Source of the DNA: Shewanella profunda
GTDB taxonomy: Bacteria > Pseudomonadota > Gammaproteobacteria > Enterobacterales > Shewanellaceae
Direction of reading: 5' to 3'
DNA length: 64,000 bases
Assembly: GCF_023283765.1 (NCBI RefSeq)
Contig: NZ_JAKILG010000006.1
Location: 62,001 to 126,000, forward strand
The translations under genes and the position numbers were made by a program. Below the pieces are notes generated by a model. That model was not told the origin of the DNA, did no database searches, and saw only the letters and a list, made by a program, of their open reading frames with translations. Within the stretch, counting starts at the first letter, position 1, and the number at the start of each line of letters is the position of its first letter. This document shows, piece by piece, positions 8,544 through 15,901 of this stretch.

Positions 8544-10300
8544 AACCCAGATTAAAGATGCGTTTGGGCGATCTGTTAGTTCAAGAATCGATTATTACCG
8601 AAGAACAGTTACAGCAAGCGTTAACTGAGCAGCGTAAAACAGGCCATAAACTTGGCCGTACCTTGATTGATTTACGCTCCATTACCGAACATCAATTGCT
8701 GCAATTTCTCTCCCAACAATTGAATTTGCCCTTACTCGATATCAGTAAGCGGCCCATCCCCGCCGAGGTGGTACAGCTGATCCCTGAAGTACAGGCGCGG
8801 CGTTTCCGTGCCCTTGCGGTTGAGGATAGGGGGGACAGTGTACTGGTGGCAATGAGCGATCCTGCGGATTTACAGGCGCTCGATCACTTAGAGATTCTCG
8901 TTGCCCCCAAACGCTTAACCTTAGCGGTCGCGCCCGAGCAACAACTGCTAGAGGCCTTTGATAACCTTTATCGTCGTACCGATCAAATCGCACAAATTGC
9001 CGGCAAACTCGAAGAAGAATACGCCGCCGATAAGATGTTTGATTTGGCGAGTTTAACCTCGGGCGATAGTGATAATGAAACGACCGTGGTTAAGTTACTG
9101 CAATCGATTTTCGAAGATGCGGTACAAATGCGTGCTTCGGATATTCATATCGAGCCCGGTGATAAAGCGCTGCGTATTCGTCAGCGCATCGATGGTCAAC
9201 TGCACGAAACAATTCTGAATGAAGTTAATATTGCCGCGGCTTTAGTTTTGCGGCTTAAGTTGATGGCAGGACTGGATATTTCGGAGAAACGTCTGCCACA
9301 GGATGGTCGTTTCCATATCGAAATCAAAGGCCATCATATTGATGTGCGTATGTCGACCATGCCGATTTACCACGGCGAATCTGTGGTAATGCGTTTGCTC
9401 GATCAATCTGCGGGTTTGCTCACTCTCAATGAAACCGGTATGCCGCCGCATATTTTGGCGCGGATTCGCAAACAAATTAAACGTCCCCATGGCATGTTAT
9501 TGGTAACAGGCCCCACGGGTAGCGGTAAAACCACCACGCTGTACGGCATTTTAAGTGAGCTTAATACCGCTGATCGTAAAATTATTACGGTGGAAGATCC
9601 GGTCGAGTATCAATTGCCGCGGATAAACCAAGTGCAAGTGAACCACAAAATTGGGCTCGATTTTTCAAACGTGTTGCGTACCACTTTACGTCAAGACCCC
9701 GATATCATCATGGTTGGTGAGATGCGCGATCAAGAAACGGTAGAGATTGGCCTGCGCGGTGCATTAACAGGTCACTTTGTGCTATCGACTCTGCATACTA
9801 ATGATGCGGTCACCAGCGCACTGCGTTTACTCGATATGGGCGCGGCGAGTTATTTGGTGGCGAGTGCACTCAGGGTGATTATTGCCCAGCGCCTAGTGCG
9901 CCGCGTTTGCCATAATTGCGGGGTTGAATATCAACCCTCACCACAGGAAAAAGCCTGGTTGAGTAGCGTAAGCCGTAAGGATTTTTCAACGGCGAATTTT
10001 AGAATTGGCACAGGTTGCCAGAGCTGTAATGGCAGTGGCTATCGTGGGCGAATAGGTATCTTTGAAATCCTTGAATTGGACGAGAAGATGATCGATGCCA
10101 TGCGTACGGGCAATCCACAGGATTTTGCCCGCGCAGCATTACAAAGCCCCAATTTTACGCCACTGGCCGAGTCAGCCTTGCAATATTTAAGTGAAGGCAT
10201 GACGACCATTGAAGAGGTGGCGAAGCTGGTGGAAGATGTGAGTGAGTCGCAGATCCCTTTATCTAAGGATCTGATTAGCCAACAAGGCGTTGAGGCCTAA
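8540..10300 (+). CDS. mshE: MshE, MSHA pilus extension ATPase with c-di-GMP-binding N-terminus
   Basis: A 586-residue hexameric GspE/PilB-type ATPase that drives pilin polymerisation. Two tandem MshEN motifs, RLGDLL...ITEEQL and KLGRTL...ITEHQL, lie at about residues 9-32 and 35-60; in Vibrio cholerae MshE this region binds c-di-GMP and turns pilus assembly on. Walker A GPTGSGKT is at 324-331, the Asp box and Walker B follow, and a four-cysteine zinc motif (CHNCG and CQSCNG) lies near residues 455-500. It overlaps mshN by 4 bases and is followed at once by mshG. Confidence 0.95.
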   Translation: MKPRLKMRLGDLLVQESIITEEQLQQALTEQRKTGHKLGRTLIDLRSITEHQLLQFLSQQLNLPLLDISKRPIPAEVVQLIPEVQARRFRALAVEDRGDSVLVAMSDPADLQALDHLEILVAPKRLTLAVAPEQQLLEAFDNLYRRTDQIAQIAGKLEEEYAADKMFDLASLTSGDSDNETTVVKLLQSIFEDAVQMRASDIHIEPGDKALRIRQRIDGQLHETILNEVNIAAALVLRLKLMAGLDISEKRLPQDGRFHIEIKGHHIDVRMSTMPIYHGESVVMRLLDQSAGLLTLNETGMPPHILARIRKQIKRPHGMLLVTGPTGSGKTTTLYGILSELNTADRKIITVEDPVEYQLPRINQVQVNHKIGLDFSNVLRTTLRQDPDIIMVGEMRDQETVEIGLRGALTGHFVLSTLHTNDAVTSALRLLDMGAASYLVASALRVIIAQRLVRRVCHNCGVEYQPSPQEKAWLSSVSRKDFSTANFRIGTGCQSCNGSGYRGRIGIFEILELDEKMIDAMRTGNPQDFARAALQSPNFTPLAESALQYLSEGMTTIEEVAKLVEDVSESQIPLSKDLISQQGVEA

Positions 10301-10302
10301 TT

Positions 10303-11523
10303 ATGCCGGTTTATCAATACCGTGGTCGCAGTGGTCAAGGTCAAGCCGTTACGGGGCAGCTCGATGCAGCCTCGGAAAGTGCTGCGGCGGATATGCTCTT
10401 AGCCCGCGGGATTATTCCCCTCGAAGTTAAAGTGGCTAAAGTCGTTAAATCCTTTTCTGTGACTCAGTTATTTGGCAGCAAAGTCGGCTTAGATGAGCTA
10501 CAAATCTTTACCCGCCAAATGTACTCCTTGACCCGTTCTGGCATTCCTATTTTGCGGGCGATTGCGGGATTATCTGAAACCGCCCATTCCCAGCGGCTGA
10601 AAGATGCACTCAATGATATTTCCGAGCAACTGACCGCCGGGCGTCCCCTGTCCTCTGCAATGAATCAACACCCTGAAGTGTTTGATTCTTTGTTTGTTTC
10701 TATGGTGCATGTGGGTGAAAACACCGGTAAGTTAGAGGATGCATTTATCCAGCTTTCTGGCTATATCGAACGTGAGCAAGAGACGAGACGTCGAATTAAA
10801 GCGGCTATGCGTTACCCCATATTTGTATTAATCGCCATTACCATCGCCATGGTGATCTTGAACATTATGGTGATCCCTAAGTTTGCAGAAATGTTTAGTC
10901 GCTTTGGTGCCGATTTACCTTGGGCGACCAAAGTGTTAATTGGTACATCAAACCTTTTTGTTAATTATTGGCCCTTAATGCTGGTGGCGCTTATCGGAGC
11001 CATTGTTGGGGTACGTTATTGGCATCATACGGAAAAAGGCGAAAAGCAGTGGGATAAGTGGAAGCTGCATATTCCGGCCGTCGGATCCATTATCGAACGC
11101 TCCACCCTAGCGCGTTATTGCCGCAGTTTTTCCATGATGCTCAGTGCAGGCGTACCTATGACACAGGCATTAAGCTTAGTGGCCGATGCGGTGGATAATG
11201 CCTATATGCACGATAGGATTGTGGGCATGCGCCGTGGGATTGAATCCGGTGACTCAGTGCTTAGGGTATCGAATCAGAGCCAGTTATTTACGCCCTTAGT
11301 ACTACAAATGGTCGCAGTGGGTGAAGAAACTGGGCAAATCGATCAGTTATTGAATGATGCTGCCGATTTTTATGAGGGTGAAGTGGATTACGATCTAAAA
11401 AACCTCACGGCTAAATTAGAGCCTATCCTTATTGGTATAGTGGCCGTCATCGTATTAGTGCTTGCGCTCGGCATCTATCTACCTATGTGGGATATGCTCA
11501 ATGTGGTTAAGGGGGGGAATTAA
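10303..11523 (+). CDS. mshG: MshG, inner-membrane pilus platform protein
   Basis: A 406-residue polytopic protein of the PilC/GspF family, with two repeated GspF domains (about 68-191 and 271-393) and three membrane segments (about 168-190, 220-240 and 372-395). It forms the inner-membrane platform turned by MshE. The paired MGEETG-like motifs (VHVGENTGKLEDA and VAVGEETGQIDQL) mark the two repeats. It starts 2 bases after mshE ends. Confidence 0.93.
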   Translation: MPVYQYRGRSGQGQAVTGQLDAASESAAADMLLARGIIPLEVKVAKVVKSFSVTQLFGSKVGLDELQIFTRQMYSLTRSGIPILRAIAGLSETAHSQRLKDALNDISEQLTAGRPLSSAMNQHPEVFDSLFVSMVHVGENTGKLEDAFIQLSGYIEREQETRRRIKAAMRYPIFVLIAITIAMVILNIMVIPKFAEMFSRFGADLPWATKVLIGTSNLFVNYWPLMLVALIGAIVGVRYWHHTEKGEKQWDKWKLHIPAVGSIIERSTLARYCRSFSMMLSAGVPMTQALSLVADAVDNAYMHDRIVGMRRGIESGDSVLRVSNQSQLFTPLVLQMVAVGEETGQIDQLLNDAADFYEGEVDYDLKNLTAKLEPILIGIVAVIVLVLALGIYLPMWDMLNVVKGGN

Positions 11524-11566
11524 CGGTATGGACTGCACACCTCCTTATTTGGAAGGATGCGACTAG

Positions 11567-12061
11567 ATGCGAAGCCAGCACAAGGCTGAAAGCAATCTAT
11601 TGAACCTCTATGGGCGGATTATCGCCTTGATTGTGGTGTTAACTATGATGGCTATCATAGGTATTAAATATTTTTCAACTATGCCGCAGTTAGCCGCCAG
11701 AGGCATAGAGTTAGAACATGCACGATTTTTAAATATAGTGGCTATGGTGCGCTCCCAATGGTTATCCCTTGGTAAACCGTCACAACTGGGTTTAGATTGG
11801 GAAATTTTTGAAAATCAAAGCCAGCAGCTTATGCCCAGTATGGTTAAGATGAATGCCCTAGGTTGGCCACAACCTTTGCAACGGGATAACCAAGGTTGCC
11901 AAGATTTATGGCAACAATTAATGGGAACAGAACTGAAAACAGAAACCCTAACAGGGGCGTATTTTTCGCGCGATAATAGCTGCCATTATCGTTCGCAAAA
12001 TGGCGACAGTATCGGTTATCAACTGAATTCTGGCAGGGTCATTTTTTTGGCGAATCCCTAA
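11567..12061 (+). CDS. mshF: MshF, minor MSHA biogenesis protein
   Basis: A 164-residue protein with one membrane segment at about 19-39 and a periplasmic C-terminal part. It sits at the usual mshF position between mshG and mshB. The N-terminal hydrophobic helix lacks the G-F-T-L-x-E prepilin signature, so it is a pseudopilin-like or accessory protein rather than a standard pilin. Start ATG with GGAAGGA upstream. It is likely the last gene of the first msh transcript. Confidence 0.8.
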   Translation: MRSQHKAESNLLNLYGRIIALIVVLTMMAIIGIKYFSTMPQLAARGIELEHARFLNIVAMVRSQWLSLGKPSQLGLDWEIFENQSQQLMPSMVKMNALGWPQPLQRDNQGCQDLWQQLMGTELKTETLTGAYFSRDNSCHYRSQNGDSIGYQLNSGRVIFLANP

Positions 12062-12100
12062 AATATTGTTAAGCAGTAGGCTTTTTAAAATGAATTTAGC

Positions 12101-12109
12101 TGTTAGAAT
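12101..12109 (+). promoter_or_regulatory. Extended -10 promoter before mshB
   Basis: TGTTAGAAT is a good extended -10 element (TG at 12101-12102, TAGAAT at 12104-12109). There is no convincing -35, which is allowed for this promoter type. Transcription would start near 12116, about 22 bases before the mshB ATG. It agrees with the known division of the V. cholerae msh locus into two operons, the second starting at mshB. Confidence 0.5.
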
Positions 12110-12137
12110 GGCATCTCTTAAGTATGAGGGTAAGTAA

Positions 12138-12755
12138 ATGAAGACTAAGCAAAATGGTTTTTCATTGATTGAACTCGTTATCGTTATTGTGATTTTAGGC
12201 CTGTTGGCTGCAACGGCGATCCCGCGTTTTTTAAATGTGACTGATGATGCGCAAGATGCCAGTGTAGATGGTGTTGCGGGCGGTTTATCGACTGCAGTCA
12301 GTTTTGTGCGTTCACAGTGGGAAGTCGATGGACGCCGAAATAACAATGTGCTCCTCGATGGTACCTCGGTCAACCTTGATACTCGTTTTGGTTACCCTAC
12401 TGGAACATCAGTGACAGATGCGACAGCAATGACGGATGCCAGTTGCCAAGAAGTCTTTAATACCGTGTTGCAGAGTGCGCCACGTAATGTGCTCTACACT
12501 CAAGATACCCGTAATCAACGTTATACCGTCAGGGTGATTGATGGCGCGGGCGGTAGTGCGACCTCAATTGAAGGTACTACCGTAACGGGTTTAGATTTAT
12601 GTGTTTACCACCAAGCAGCTTCACTGGTGGTCAACCAAACAACGGGTGTAGCAACGCCTGCACCGGATTTATCCACCGCAGGTGCTAAGGGCGTGGTCTA
12701 TAACCCAGGTACAGGCAGAGTATTAAGCTTTACCCAAACCCCATTTACGCCTTAA
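12138..12755 (+). CDS. mshB: MshB, minor MSHA prepilin
   Basis: A 205-residue type IV prepilin. The leader MKTKQNG is cut before F8, giving the mature N-terminus FSLIELVIV with the conserved Glu at mature position 5 and a hydrophobic helix. The PilD-type peptidase would process it. A good ribosome site (GAGGGTAAG) lies before the ATG, and an extended -10 promoter stands upstream. It is probably a minor pilin made in step with MshA. Confidence 0.92.
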   Translation: MKTKQNGFSLIELVIVIVILGLLAATAIPRFLNVTDDAQDASVDGVAGGLSTAVSFVRSQWEVDGRRNNNVLLDGTSVNLDTRFGYPTGTSVTDATAMTDASCQEVFNTVLQSAPRNVLYTQDTRNQRYTVRVIDGAGGSATSIEGTTVTGLDLCVYHQAASLVVNQTTGVATPAPDLSTAGAKGVVYNPGTGRVLSFTQTPFTP

Positions 12756-12802
12756 TGCCGTATTTAAGGCTTTAATGAGTTTATATTTTTATCACCGTAG
12801 TT

Positions 12803-12836
12803 TATAACTGACTTAACAGTCTATAACTTGCTTAAC
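12803..12836 (+). repeat. Tandem 15-bp direct repeat before mshA
   Basis: TATAACTGACTTAAC (12803-12817) and TATAACTTGCTTAAC (12822-12836) differ at two positions and start 19 bases apart. They lie 30-63 bases before the mshA ATG, so they fall in the region where an mshA promoter or regulator site would be expected. Whether they are paired protein sites or -10-like elements cannot be told from sequence. Confidence 0.7.
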
Positions 12837-12865
12837 TAGCCCAAACGTAGAAAGGTAATTTTTAT

Positions 12866-13384
12866 ATGAGAAGACAACAAGGTTTTACCTTAATTGAATT
12901 AGTAGTAGTGATCATCATCTTAGGTATTCTTGCTGTCACTGCGGCACCTAAGTTTATTAACTTACAAGGCGATGCAAGAGCTTCAACCCTGCAAGGTTTA
13001 AAGGGGTCCTTACAAGGTGCAAATACACTTGTTTACTCAAAAGCAGCTTTAGCTGGTTTAGAGAAAAAGGCATTTGATGCAGTACCTGCACACTCTATTG
13101 ACATTGGTACTGGAACTCCAGTGGTGACGCACTATGGCTATTTGCAATCAACACAAGCTCAGTTATCTAGTGCAGTAGATTTAGCATTGAGCGATGACGA
13201 AGATAATGCATCGGATTGGTATATTGCTGAGGGTACTAGTGGTTCAGCAGCATCAGTTATTTATCAGGCAGGTTCTGCTCGCTTTGGTAATACCACAACA
13301 ACTTCAAATCGTTGTTATTTAACTTATACACCAGCAACAGAAACCACAGTTCCTACATATGTCATTACTGATGATGATTGTTAA
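12866..13384 (+). CDS. mshA: MshA, major MSHA pilin
   Basis: A 172-residue type IV prepilin, the main subunit of the mannose-sensitive haemagglutinin pilus. The leader MRRQQG is followed by [14 protein letters not shown] with Glu at mature position 5. Two cysteines near the C-terminus (Cys153 and the last residue Cys172) can form the disulfide loop of pilins. It has its own ribosome site (AAAGG) and is followed by a strong terminator, as expected for a gene made in far higher amounts than the minor pilins around it. Confidence 0.95.
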   Translation: MRRQQGFTLIELVVVIIILGILAVTAAPKFINLQGDARASTLQGLKGSLQGANTLVYSKAALAGLEKKAFDAVPAHSIDIGTGTPVVTHYGYLQSTQAQLSSAVDLALSDDEDNASDWYIAEGTSGSAASVIYQAGSARFGNTTTTSNRCYLTYTPATETTVPTYVITDDDC

Positions 13385-13392
13385 TATTTATT

Positions 13393-13424
13393 AAAAAAAG
13401 GCCTGCCTAGCAGGCCTTTTTTTT
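13393..13424 (+). terminator. Rho-independent terminator after mshA
   Basis: Stem GGCCTGC (13400-13406), 3-base loop CTA, stem GCAGGCC (13410-13416), then eight T. The A-run before the stem pairs with the T-run, so it may work on both strands. It begins 9 bases after the mshA stop and should end most transcripts there. Confidence 0.92.
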
Positions 13425-13530
13425 AGATAAAATAGGTATGTTATATCGGCTGCAACAAAATGAATTTACTTAGAATTTGTGCCAAATTAATAGAAACTTA
13501 TTTTTATTAATCAAATGCTTGGCATAAGCT

Positions 13531-13592
13531 GAACCTAGAACCTAGAACCTAGAACCTAGAACCTAGAACCTAGAACCTAGAACCTAGAACCT
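13531..13592 (+). repeat. Heptanucleotide tandem repeat array, 8.9 copies of GAACCTA
   Basis: Sixty-two bases made of eight perfect 7-bp units GAACCTA plus six bases of a ninth, with no visible mismatch. The array ends 10 bases before the mshC ATG at 13603. It lies after the mshA terminator, so it is in the 5' region of the mshCDOPQ genes. Perfect short repeats of this size can change copy number by slippage. Confidence 0.97.
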
Positions 13593-13602
13593 GAAATGGA
13601 CA

Positions 13603-14091
13603 ATGGCTAAATTTCCAATGGCAAAACAGGCGGGATTTACCTTAGTAGAGTTAGTCACAACGATCATCTTAATTGGGATCCTTTCTGTGACGGTACTGCC
13701 GCGTCTGTTTACCCAGTCATCCTATAGCGCTTTTAGCTTGCGTAATGAATTTATGGCAGAGCTGCGTCAAGTGCAGCAAAGAGCATTGAACAATACCGAT
13801 AGATGCTATCGGATCGCCGTGTCGAGTGCGGGTTATCAAATGAGTCAATTTGCAACCCGTGATAATGCCGGTTGCACAGGTGCTGCGCTTTCTCCAAGTC
13901 CGCTATATACCCAAGCCTTCCAAGGCGGTGCTACGCTTGCGTTATCCAGTAGCAATGCCAGTAGTTTCAATATTGATTTTGATATTAATGGTAGGCCCTC
14001 GTTAGCTTGTAATGGTAACTGCATCAAAGTGATCGCCAATGATATTGTGATCATCAATATCTCGAGCGAGGGATATATTTATGCCAACTAA
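13603..14091 (+). CDS. mshC: MshC, minor MSHA prepilin
   Basis: A 162-residue prepilin with processing after the G of KQAG and mature start FTLVELVTTIILIG. An internal ATG at 13618 would give a shorter six-residue leader of more usual length, so the start is uncertain; neither has a strong ribosome site (TGGA before 13603). It lies after the mshA terminator and the 7-bp repeat array, so its expression must come from read-through or a promoter inside 13425-13602. It overlaps mshD by 11 bases. Confidence 0.88.
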   Translation: MAKFPMAKQAGFTLVELVTTIILIGILSVTVLPRLFTQSSYSAFSLRNEFMAELRQVQQRALNNTDRCYRIAVSSAGYQMSQFATRDNAGCTGAALSPSPLYTQAFQGGATLALSSSNASSFNIDFDINGRPSLACNGNCIKVIANDIVIINISSEGYIYAN

Positions 14092-14611
14092 TCCTCGCTT
14101 ATTCTCCCATAAAGCATCGTTGCAACAGGGCTTTACCTTAATTGAATTAGTGGTGGGCATGTTGGTTATTGCTATTGCGATAGTGATGCTCAGTAGCATG
14201 TTATTTCCCCAAGCGGATCGTGCAGCAAAAACCTTGCATAGGGTGCGAAGCGCCGAACTTGCCCATTCGGTAATGAATGAGATATGGGGTAAAAGGTATG
14301 ATCAAAATTCCAATGCCAATGGAGGTGTACCTGCCTGTGGGAGTCCATTAGGAAGCAATTGTTCAACTTTATTAGGGCCTGAGGTGGGAGAAAGCCGTAA
14401 TAATTTTAATGATGTCGATGATTACCACGGCTTAAATGAAACCGCGACTATGCTCAATTCGACCCAAACCTATGCACAGGCGTATCCCAATTACCGCCTA
14501 AATGTCACGGTTGCCTATGGCAGTGCGGCGAATACTAAGCTAGTGATGATTAATGTGACGACGCCCGACAGCGAAGTGATTACTTACAATATGGTGAGGA
14601 GTAATTACTGA
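14081..14611 (+). CDS. mshD: MshD, minor MSHA prepilin
   Basis: A 176-residue prepilin-like protein. The leader is long (about 18 residues, ending KASLQQG) before [11 protein letters not shown] with Glu at mature position 5. It likely forms part of the minor pilin priming complex with MshC, O and P. The start overlaps the end of mshC and the stop overlaps the ATG of mshO (TGATG), so the genes are coupled. Confidence 0.88.
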   Translation: MPTNPRLFSHKASLQQGFTLIELVVGMLVIAIAIVMLSSMLFPQADRAAKTLHRVRSAELAHSVMNEIWGKRYDQNSNANGGVPACGSPLGSNCSTLLGPEVGESRNNFNDVDDYHGLNETATMLNSTQTYAQAYPNYRLNVTVAYGSAANTKLVMINVTTPDSEVITYNMVRSNY

Positions 14612-15456
14612 TGGCTTTACAATATGCTGTTAATAAAAAATCCGCGCGGGGATTTACCTTAGTCGAGATGGTCACTGTTATCTTGATTCTGGGTATTCTG
14701 GTGGTTGGGGTGAGTAGCTTTATTATTTTTGGTACGCGGATTTTTGTCGAGTCGAGCTCGGTCGATCAAGTGCTCAGTCAGAGCCGTTTTGCCGTCGAGC
14801 GAATGACCCGTGAACTGCGTGGCGCTTTACCTAATAGCGTGCGAGTTAATACCGACTCGCTCACGTATCAATGTATTGAATTTGTGCCTATCCAAGCCAG
14901 CACGACGTATTTATCTATGCCGATAGCGCCCAGTACCGCTGCCGCATCGGGGACTGTGATATTGGACAATGTGGCTAGTAAGATTGCGGTTAACCAATAT
15001 GCTTGGATTTATCCTTTAACCGACAGTGATGTGTATAACAGTGCGAGGCAAAAACGCGCGCAGATTAAAACGATTAGCACATCGGGTAATCAAGTCAGCT
15101 TAACTTTTACGGTTAACTCGAGGTTTGCAGAAGCCTCTCCACGTCAACGGATATATTTTGCTTCTGTGCCAGTCAGTTATTGCTTTGAAAAGGTATCAAG
15201 CGCTAATGAATTGCAGGTACGGCGTTATGTGGGCTATAACTTTACTGCGGCTCAACCTAAACCGAGCGATATGGGAACGGGGGTGTTGATGGCGCAAAGT
15301 GTGGCGAATCTTCTGAGTGATAGTAATGACTTACCCCTGACACTAACCCCATCAAGTTTAGTTAATAATGCCATGGTGCATTTGCAACCTAGATTTAATG
15401 TTAATGGTGAGACGTTCCAATATCGACATCAAGTGCAGGTGATCAATGTTCCCTAA
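14611..15456 (+). CDS. mshO: MshO, minor MSHA prepilin
   Basis: A 281-residue prepilin-like protein with leader ending SARG and mature start FTLVEMVTVILILGI; the length and position fit MshO, the largest of the minor pilins, comparable to PilW/GspJ. It overlaps mshD by one base and mshP by 11 bases. A role in pilus priming is inferred from the family. Confidence 0.87.
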   Translation: MALQYAVNKKSARGFTLVEMVTVILILGILVVGVSSFIIFGTRIFVESSSVDQVLSQSRFAVERMTRELRGALPNSVRVNTDSLTYQCIEFVPIQASTTYLSMPIAPSTAAASGTVILDNVASKIAVNQYAWIYPLTDSDVYNSARQKRAQIKTISTSGNQVSLTFTVNSRFAEASPRQRIYFASVPVSYCFEKVSSANELQVRRYVGYNFTAAQPKPSDMGTGVLMAQSVANLLSDSNDLPLTLTPSSLVNNAMVHLQPRFNVNGETFQYRHQVQVINVP

Positions 15457-15901
15457 TTTATTCAGTGCATCAAGTGCATCGCAATCAAGGTGGCATTCGA
15501 CGGGTTTGCCAGCGCACCAAGGTGGCAGCGCATTAATTATTGGCGTGTTTGTGATCACTGTGATGTTTCTATTAGCGTCTGCCCTTATCAATATTGTGCA
15601 AGATGCAGATACAGGATTGACTCAGGAAGTGTGGGGCGCTAGGGCTTTGGCTGCCGCCAATAGTGGCGCCGATGCGGCGTTAGCGCAGTTATTTCCATTA
15701 AACGGTGATGTTGGTGTTTGTTTGGTAAACAGTTCTTGGACGCCACCCAATGTAGTGGGTTTCCATGCTTGCAGTGTAACGCTAACTTGTACTGCATATA
15801 CCGCCGACCCAATCACCCAATATCGAATCAACAGTAAAGCAGTATGCGAAAGCGGTGATACCCGTGTTAGCCGGCAAGTTGAGGTAGAAGCCCGTGGTTA
15901 G
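15446..15901 (+). CDS. mshP: MshP, minor MSHA pilus protein
   Basis: A 151-residue protein with a single N-terminal hydrophobic helix (about 27-48) after a GG pair and an A, but lacking the F-T-L-x-E start; this is the PilX/GspK-like type. Position before mshQ and overlaps on both sides (11 bases with mshO, 8 bases with mshQ) support the call. Four or more cysteines in the C-terminal half suggest disulfides in the periplasm. Confidence 0.83.
   Translation: MFPNLFSASSASQSRWHSTGLPAHQGGSALIIGVFVITVMFLLASALINIVQDADTGLTQEVWGARALAAANSGADAALAQLFPLNGDVGVCLVNSSWTPPNVVGFHACSVTLTCTAYTADPITQYRINSKAVCESGDTRVSRQVEVEARG

Noticed and set aside
13515-13535. TTGGCATAAGC upstream of the repeat array, like a sigma-54 site
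   Set aside because: The TTGCA-type -12 element is missing at the right distance; only a 4-bp palindrome remains.
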